A stretch of 56,312 nucleotides of DNA from Geomobilibacter sp964431365 (GTDB lineage Bacteria; Desulfobacterota; Desulfuromonadia; Geobacterales; DSM-12255), in the NCBI GenBank assembly GCA_964431365.1, contig CAYSJJ010000020.1:1-56312 (forward strand). Direction: 5' to 3'. The notes beneath the pieces were generated by a model. It was given only the letters and a program-made list of their open reading frames with translations, had not been told where the DNA came from and ran no database searches. Positions 51,316 to 56,312 of this stretch are shown here, piece by piece. Position 1 is the stretch's first letter. Each line of letters begins with the position of its first letter. A program made the translations under genes and the position numbers.

Positions 51316-54300
51316 TCACTGGTTCGCGTGGCAGCTGAAGCACTGCAGCTGCGCACCCCAGGTGATGTTGGGCTGGTTCACGTGGCACGCCGTGAGACAG
51401 GTCTTGGTCTGGGCATCCCAGGTAGAGACCCCCAGGTTGAAACTGTCGTACGAGTCGTCGGCCTTGTAGCTGCCGTTACGGGTCCAGCCGAGGGCGTTGG
51501 CCACGTTGGCGAGCTGGGCCTTGGTCTTGAACGTGACCGGCGCGAAGAGGACATCCTTGGTGCCGTTGATATGCAGCGCCGTATTGGCGATCTCGCCCGA
51601 CTGCAGCGGCGTCCGGGTCGTTGCCGTGTGGCAGGAACCGCAGCGGAAGAGGCTCGACGTCCCGTCCATGGCGTAGGTGTCGATCTTGGTCGCGCTCACG
51701 ATGCCGCTGTGGCAGGTGACGCAGCTGACGGTGGTTGCCAGGGCCGTATTGCCGTGGGCCATGCTGCCGCTGGAGGAGAAGCCGAGGAAGCCGTTCCGCG
51801 TCCCCCCCTTGGAGATGATCTTGAAGTGGATGCCGACCATGTGGCCGTTCTCCATGTAGGGAGGCTTGCCGTTGTTCCCCAGGTTCGACTGGGCCACGTA
51901 GTGGGACTGGCCGGCGTACCGGGGCGGGTTGTCATGGCACATGCCGCAGCGGTTGCCGTTGAAGGCGGCATACCAGTTGGGAGACGGTTTGTAGGTCGGG
52001 TTGTCCTTGTCCCTGCCGTCGCTGTGGCAGTAGACCGTATCGCAGGTGAAGCTGGTGGTGCCGTTCTTGGTGTAGCCGGCGCCGGCGGCCGCAACCAGCT
52101 TGTTCAGCTTGTTCAGGGTGCCGCTCCCCCCCTTGTTCCAGGAGAGATCGATATCCACCGTGTTGTTCCGGTGCTTGAGCTCGTCGGTCGGGTGACAGTT
52201 GGCGCAGCCGTAGCGGTAGATGGTGCCGCTGGAGCGGTTGGCGGTGAAGTTGTAGAAGGTGACGCTGCCGGACGTCCAGAGGTTGCCGAGGTGGGCGGCG
52301 TGGGAGCCGGGGAGCGTCGGGTGGCAGGTCAGGCAGCCGGCGCTGGCGGCGTCGCCCCACTTCGGGTTGCCGCTGCCGTGGCAGCTGGTGCCGCTGCAGG
52401 TCTTGTCCGGGTTGTAGAAGGCCGACGAGCCGGCCTTGGCCGTGTTGAAGGTGACCTCGATCTGGCCGTTCAGGTGGAGGCCGCTGGCGCTAACGGTGGT
52501 ACCGGCCAGCGTGACCGTGTTGACATGGCAGATGGTGCAGGAGGCGGCACCCTTGTCGGCCAGCTTCGTGGTGTGCGCCAGGTGGCTGTTGGCAAACAGG
52601 CCGGCCTGGCTGGCGTAGTTCGGTTCGCCGGCTGCGCTGGCGAACGCCGGGCTCGCGGCCGCGCCATGGCAGCCGACGCAGTTGGTGAAGGGAGGCGTGC
52701 TCCCCCAGACCACCGTCGCGCCTGGGCCGCTTTTGCCGTCGCTGTGGCAGTAGGCGGTATTACAGGCAGCCGCGCTTTTCCCTGCCTTGGCGCCGGAGAA
52801 GTTGACGAAGCCGTCGGCGTGCCTGGTCCGGTTGCTGAAGGCGGTGTCGCCGCTGACGACCGGGGCGTGGCACTCCACGCAGCCGAGGTTGATGCCGATC
52901 TGGCCGGCATTGTTGATGTGGGCCGTATGCGTGCCGGTGGTGATCGGACTGTTGCCGGCATTGCCGCCGTGGCAGCCGGCGCAGCCGAGGTTGTCGCCCC
53001 AGGTGGCGGCCGGCGAGCCGCTGCCGTGGCAGGCTATGGTGGAGCAACTCTTGTTGGCGCCGGGGGTGAAGGTCTTGCCAACGATGGCGGACGATTCATA
53101 GGAGATCGCCCGGTTCGTGTGGTTGGCCTTGATGGTGGTGCCGTCCACGTTGACCGTGGCGCTGTGGCAGTAGGTGCAGGTGGCGGCGCCAGCAGTGCCG
53201 ACGTGCAGCTTGTGGCTGTTGGAGCGGAGCTGGTTCGCCCCGGTGGAGGCGTAGTTCGGCTCGCCGGCGACGCTGGTGAAGTCGGCTGCGGTATCGTTGC
53301 CGTGGCAGCCGATGCAGTTGGCGTAGGTCGTGGACGATTTCCAGCCGCTGGCCAGGTCGAACGCCACGTTCTGTCGCCCCTTGCCGTCGGTGTGGCAGTA
53401 GGTGGCGGAACAGGCGCCGGTTGCCGTGTCGTAGGTCACGCTCCTGCCGGCCCGTACCCCCGAGTAGTCGATGAAGCCGTTGCCGTGCAGCTGGCGATTG
53501 GCGAAGCTCCGCTCATCGCTGTTGATGGTCTTGGCGTGGCACTCGGTGCAGTTGTAGTTGGCGCCGAGGGCCGGGTTGTTCACGTGGGCGGTGTGCCGCC
53601 CCGAGGCGAGCGGTGCCGAGCTGGCCGCGTTGTTGCCGTGGCAGCCGGTGCAGTCGGCCTTCACCGGCGTCCCCCAGACCTGGGTGAAGGAGCCCTTGCC
53701 GCCGTGGCAGCTGATGTCGCTGCAGCTCTTGGCAGAGGCATTGAAGGTGAAGCTCTTGCCCCCGCCCGGTGCCACGTCGATGTTCCGGTTCAGGTGGGAG
53801 TTCACGTCCTGCTTGAGGCTGCCGGCGGCGTCCACCGTGTCGGCGTGGCAGTCGACGCAGGTCAGGGCGCCGAAGTCCACATGGTTCTTGTGGTCGTTGG
53901 CGCCCGGGGTGCCGGGGCCGGTGCTGGCGTAGTTCGGCTCGCCGGCCTGGCTGGTGAAGTCGGGGGCGGCGCTGCTGCCGTGGCAGCCGGTGCACTCCAG
54001 GGTTGCCGTCGACTTCCACCCGGCCAGGGTCATATCCTTCGGTGCCCCTTTGCCGTCGCTGTGGCAGTAGCTGGCCGAGCAGATACCGGTGGCGGTGCTG
54101 TAGCTGTTTCGGCTGCCGGCCAGCGACCCGGTGTAGTTCTTGAACCCGTTGCCGTGCACCGAGGTGTCGGCGATGCCGCGGTCGTCGGGCTTAGCGGTCA
54201 GGGCGTGGCAGGTGGCGCAGGCGAAGTTCTTGCCCAGCACCGGCTTGTTGTTCATGTGCGCCTTGTGCTTGCCCGAGCTGATCGGCGCGAAGCTGAGCGC

Positions 54301-56312
54301 GTTGTTGCCGTGGCAGCCGGTGCAGTCCACCGGGAAGGTGGCCCCCCACCGAACGGCTGACGGACCGCCGTGGCAGGTGATGTTGGAGCAGCTCCTGGTA
54401 GCCGGATCATAGGCGAAACTCTTGCCGCCGCCCGGGGCCACGTCGCGGGAGCCGTTCAGGTGAGGAGTCCCGGCTTTCAGCTTGCCAGTGGCGTCCATGG
54501 TGCTGTTGTGACAGTAGATGCAGGTGCTGCTGCCGACACCGCCCATATGCCGCTCGTGGCTGTTGGCCCGGAGCAGTTCGACCCCTTCGTTCGGATAGTT
54601 CGGCTCCCCCCCCACCGAGGTGAAGGTACCGGCCGGGTCGTTACCATGGCACCCCATGCAGTCGCCGTAGGTCGTGGACGATTTCCAGCCGTTGGCCAGA
54701 TTGAACGCCACGTTCTGCCGCCCCTTGCCGTCGGTGTGGCAGTAGGTGGCGGAACAGGCGCCGGTTGCCGTGTCGTAGGTCACGCTCCTGCCGGCCCGTA
54801 CCCCCGAGTAGTCGATGAAGCCGTTGCCGTGCAGGGTCCGGTTGGCGAAGCTCCGCTCATCGTTGTTGATCGTCTTGGCGTGGCACTCGGTGCAGTTGAA
54901 ATTGGCGGCCAGATCGGGGTTGCTCACGTGGGCGGTGTGCCGCCCCGAAGCGATCGGCGTGGAACTGGCGGCGTTATTGCCGTGGCAGCCGGTGCAGTCG
55001 GCCTTCACCGGCGTCCCCCATACCTGGGTGAAGGAGCCCTTGCCGCCGTGGCAGCTGATGTCGCTACAGCTCTTGGTTGCTGCGGCATAGAGGAAGCTCT
55101 TGCCCCCCCCCGGCACCACGTCGATCCGCCTGTTCACGTGGGAGCTGACGTTCTGCAGGATTGCGCCGGCCGCGTCAACCGTGTCGGCGTGGCAGTCGAT
55201 ACAGGTCTGGGCACCGAAGTCCACATGGTTCTTGTGGTCGTTGGCGCCCGGGGTGCCTGGGCCGGTGCTGACGTAGTTCGGCTCGCCGGCCTGGCTGGAG
55301 AAGTCGGGCGTTGCGCTGCTGCCGTGGCAACCGGTGCAGTCAAGGGCTGCCGTCGACTTCCACCCGGTCAGGGCCATATCCTTTTGTACGCCTTTGCCGT
55401 CGCTGTGGCAGTAGCTGGCCGAGCAGACGCCGGTCGCACTGGTGTAGCTCCCCCGACCGCCGGCCAGAGAGCCGGTGTAGTTCTTGAACCCGTTGCCGTG
55501 CACCGAGGTGTCGACAATACCGCGATCGTCGGACCGGGCGGTCAGGGCGTGGCAGGTGGCGCAGACGAAGTTCTTGCCCAGCACCGGCTTGTTGTTCATG
55601 TGGGCCTTGTGCTTGCCCGAGCTGATCGGCGCGAAGCTGAGCGCGTTGTTGCCGTGGCAGCCGGTGCAGTCCACCGGGAAGGTGGCCCCCCACCGCACCG
55701 CTGCCGGACCGCCGTGGCAGGTGATGTTGGAGCAGCTCCGGGTGGCCGGATCATAGGCGAAACTCTTGCCGCCGCCGGGGGCCACGTCGCGGGAGCTGTT
55801 CACGTGCAGGGTGCCGACTTTCAGCTTGCCGGTGGCGTCCATGGTGTTGTTGTGGCAGTAGACACAGGTGGTGCCGCCGATGCCACCCATGTGGCGTTCG
55901 TGGCTGTTGGCGCGCAGCAGGTCGACCCCGGCGTTCGGGTAGTTCGGCTCGCCGGCCACCGAGGTGAAGGTGCCGCCCGGCTCGTTGCCGTGACACCCCT
56001 TGCAGTCGTTGATCGCCGAACCGTCATTCCAGGCCACTGCAACCGCCGGCGCCCCACCCTTGCCGTCGCTGTGGCAGTAGGTGGCGGAGCAGAGACCGGT
56101 AGCCTGCGTGTAGCGGCCGGCGCGAGCGCCGGAGTAGTCGGCCATCCGGTTGACATGCCGCTCCGGGCTGCTGATGACGGTATTGCTGCTCACCGTGCTG
56201 GCATGGCAGTCGACGCAGGAGAAGTTGCTCCCGAGGAAGGGGGCGTTGTCCACATGGGCGGTATGCTTGCCGCTGGCAATGGCGTTGCCCGGCTGATCCC
56301 CCTTGTGGCAGG
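51316..56312 (-). CDS. Giant multiheme c-type cytochrome, 5' end beyond the window (at least 43 heme-type motifs)
   Basis: Partial: the reading frame runs off the right edge, where the last two codons of another motif (C-H, 56305-56310) are visible. In 1,664 residues I count 43 complete motifs: 29 CX2CH, 13 CX4CH and 1 CX3CH. The order repeats as C4 (CS..SCHG), CTGCHG, CxxCHA, C4 (C..YCHSDGKG), CxGCHG, CxxCHxxTV, that is, six motifs per about 224 residues. A pair of modules is duplicated in tandem (53326-56013, offset 1,344 bp). The C-terminus is nearly the same as in the next gene (NITWGAQLQCFSCHANQ). A GTG at 56251 is internal, not a start. Role: multiheme electron conduit by family. Confidence 0.92.
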   Translation of the reverse strand, partial: CHKGDQPGNAIASGKHTAHVDNAPFLGSNFSCVDCHASTVSSNTVISSPERHVNRMADYSGARAGRYTQATGLCSATYCHSDGKGGAPAVAVAWNDGSAINDCKGCHGNEPGGTFTSVAGEPNYPNAGVDLLRANSHERHMGGIGGTTCVYCHNNTMDATGKLKVGTLHVNSSRDVAPGGGKSFAYDPATRSCSNITCHGGPAAVRWGATFPVDCTGCHGNNALSFAPISSGKHKAHMNNKPVLGKNFVCATCHALTARSDDRGIVDTSVHGNGFKNYTGSLAGGRGSYTSATGVCSASYCHSDGKGVQKDMALTGWKSTAALDCTGCHGSSATPDFSSQAGEPNYVSTGPGTPGANDHKNHVDFGAQTCIDCHADTVDAAGAILQNVSSHVNRRIDVVPGGGKSFLYAAATKSCSDISCHGGKGSFTQVWGTPVKADCTGCHGNNAASSTPIASGRHTAHVSNPDLAANFNCTECHAKTINNDERSFANRTLHGNGFIDYSGVRAGRSVTYDTATGACSATYCHTDGKGRQNVAFNLANGWKSSTTYGDCMGCHGNDPAGTFTSVGGEPNYPNEGVELLRANSHERHMGGVGSSTCIYCHNSTMDATGKLKAGTPHLNGSRDVAPGGGKSFAYDPATRSCSNITCHGGPSAVRWGATFPVDCTGCHGNNALSFAPISSGKHKAHMNNKPVLGKNFACATCHALTAKPDDRGIADTSVHGNGFKNYTGSLAGSRNSYSTATGICSASYCHSDGKGAPKDMTLAGWKSTATLECTGCHGSSAAPDFTSQAGEPNYASTGPGTPGANDHKNHVDFGALTCVDCHADTVDAAGSLKQDVNSHLNRNIDVAPGGGKSFTFNASAKSCSDISCHGGKGSFTQVWGTPVKADCTGCHGNNAASSAPLASGRHTAHVNNPALGANYNCTECHAKTINSDERSFANRQLHGNGFIDYSGVRAGRSVTYDTATGACSATYCHTDGKGRQNVAFDLASGWKSSTTYANCIGCHGNDTAADFTSVAGEPNYASTGANQLRSNSHKLHVGTAGAATCTYCHSATVNVDGTTIKANHTNRAISYESSAIVGKTFTPGANKSCSTIACHGSGSPAATWGDNLGCAGCHGGNAGNSPITTGTHTAHINNAGQIGINLGCVECHAPVVSGDTAFSNRTRHADGFVNFSGAKAGKSAAACNTAYCHSDGKSGPGATVVWGSTPPFTNCVGCHGAAASPAFASAAGEPNYASQAGLFANSHLAHTTKLADKGAASCTICHVNTVTLAGTTVSASGLHLNGQIEVTFNTAKAGSSAFYNPDKTCSGTSCHGSGNPKWGDAASAGCLTCHPTLPGSHAAHLGNLWTSGSVTFYNFTANRSSGTIYRYGCANCHPTDELKHRNNTVDIDLSWNKGGSGTLNKLNKLVAAAGAGYTKNGTTSFTCDTVYCHSDGRDKDNPTYKPSPNWYAAFNGNRCGMCHDNPPRYAGQSHYVAQSNLGNNGKPPYMENGHMVGIHFKIISKGGTRNGFLGFSSSGSMAHGNTALATTVSCVTCHSGIVSATKIDTYAMDGTSSLFRCGSCHTATTRTPLQSGEIANTALHINGTKDVLFAPVTFKTKAQLANVANALGWTRNGSYKADDSYDSFNLGVSTWDAQTKTCLTACHVNQPNITWGAQLQCFSCHANQ
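53326..56013 (-). repeat. 1,344-bp in-frame tandem duplication inside the edge cytochrome gene
   Basis: Units of 448 codons (12 motifs each) lie at about 53326-54669 and 54670-56013, with matching landmarks at 53377/54721 and 54196/55540, both offset exactly 1,344 bp. Each unit is itself two related 224-codon, 6-motif modules. Identity is high but clearly not perfect. Boundaries are approximate. Confidence 0.85.

Noticed and set aside
47216..54360. Very long plus-strand open frames (997 and 1,010 codons) opposite the cytochrome genes
   Set aside because: They are antisense shadows of repetitive GC-rich cytochrome coding sequence. They consist of G/A/V/R-rich repeats, have no ribosome-binding sites or domains, and the opposite frame has dozens of in-phase heme motifs.
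39303..56312. CRISPR-like or satellite repeats because of many short repeated words
   Set aside because: The repetition is heme-motif coding sequence in one reading frame; repeats are diverged at third positions and have no uniform spacers.
1..56312. Insertion sequences, prophage, tRNA or rRNA genes
   Set aside because: No transposase, integrase, phage structural protein, tRNA cloverleaf or rRNA sequence was recognised in the window.

Overview
The window looks like a chromosome segment from a high-GC member of the Geobacterales/Geobacteraceae (Desulfuromonadia). The main evidence is three adjacent giant multiheme c-type cytochrome genes of the CxxxxCH/CxxCH type described from Geobacter sulfurreducens. 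Supporting evidence is the carboxyspermidine-type polyamine genes and many palindromic intergenic repeats. Assignment below family level is not possible from this sequence alone.

Layout. (1) 0-5.8 kb: an amino-acid ABC transporter ATPase, a TPR-like membrane protein, a MltD-type lytic transglycosylase, glucose-6-phosphate isomerase and a Spy/CpxP-like periplasmic protein. (2) 5.9-12.5 kb: a polyamine block on the minus strand, in order HTH-cupin regulator, carboxynorspermidine synthase, carboxynorspermidine decarboxylase, arginine decarboxylase. The regulator promoter carries three 17-bp dyads exactly 34 bp apart. proC is divergent. (3) 12.6-29.9 kb: a surface-polysaccharide cluster on the minus strand. 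It holds a YfhO-like membrane protein, seven glycosyltransferases, three enzymes for a UDP-N-acetyl-6-deoxy-L-hexosamine (2-epimerase, dehydratase/epimerase, RmlD-like reductase), a Wzx-type flippase, a MarR/EPS-type regulator with its own paired dyads, a DUF2304 protein and a TPR membrane protein. I could not identify a Wzy polymerase or an initiating phosphoglycosyltransferase. (4) 30-38.9 kb: a small membrane protein, a GAF-GAF-HD-GYP phosphodiesterase, fabI, hflX (apparently without a normal start codon), phoB-phoR and an uncharacterised membrane-anchored protein. (5) 39.3-56.3 kb: three head-to-tail cytochrome genes on the minus strand with 57, 35 and at least 43 heme-type motifs. Their cistron junctions are nearly identical and they contain large in-frame tandem duplications. 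The first gene in transcription order runs off the right edge.

Two systems stand out. The first is a family of structured repeats (about 100-140 nt) placed within 0-5 nt of a stop codon, always in the same orientation, whose arms differ between copies but remain complementary within a copy. The second is the mosaic cytochrome array, which appears to grow by duplicating 6-motif and 12-motif modules and to be partly homogenised by recombination. All counts were made by eye.
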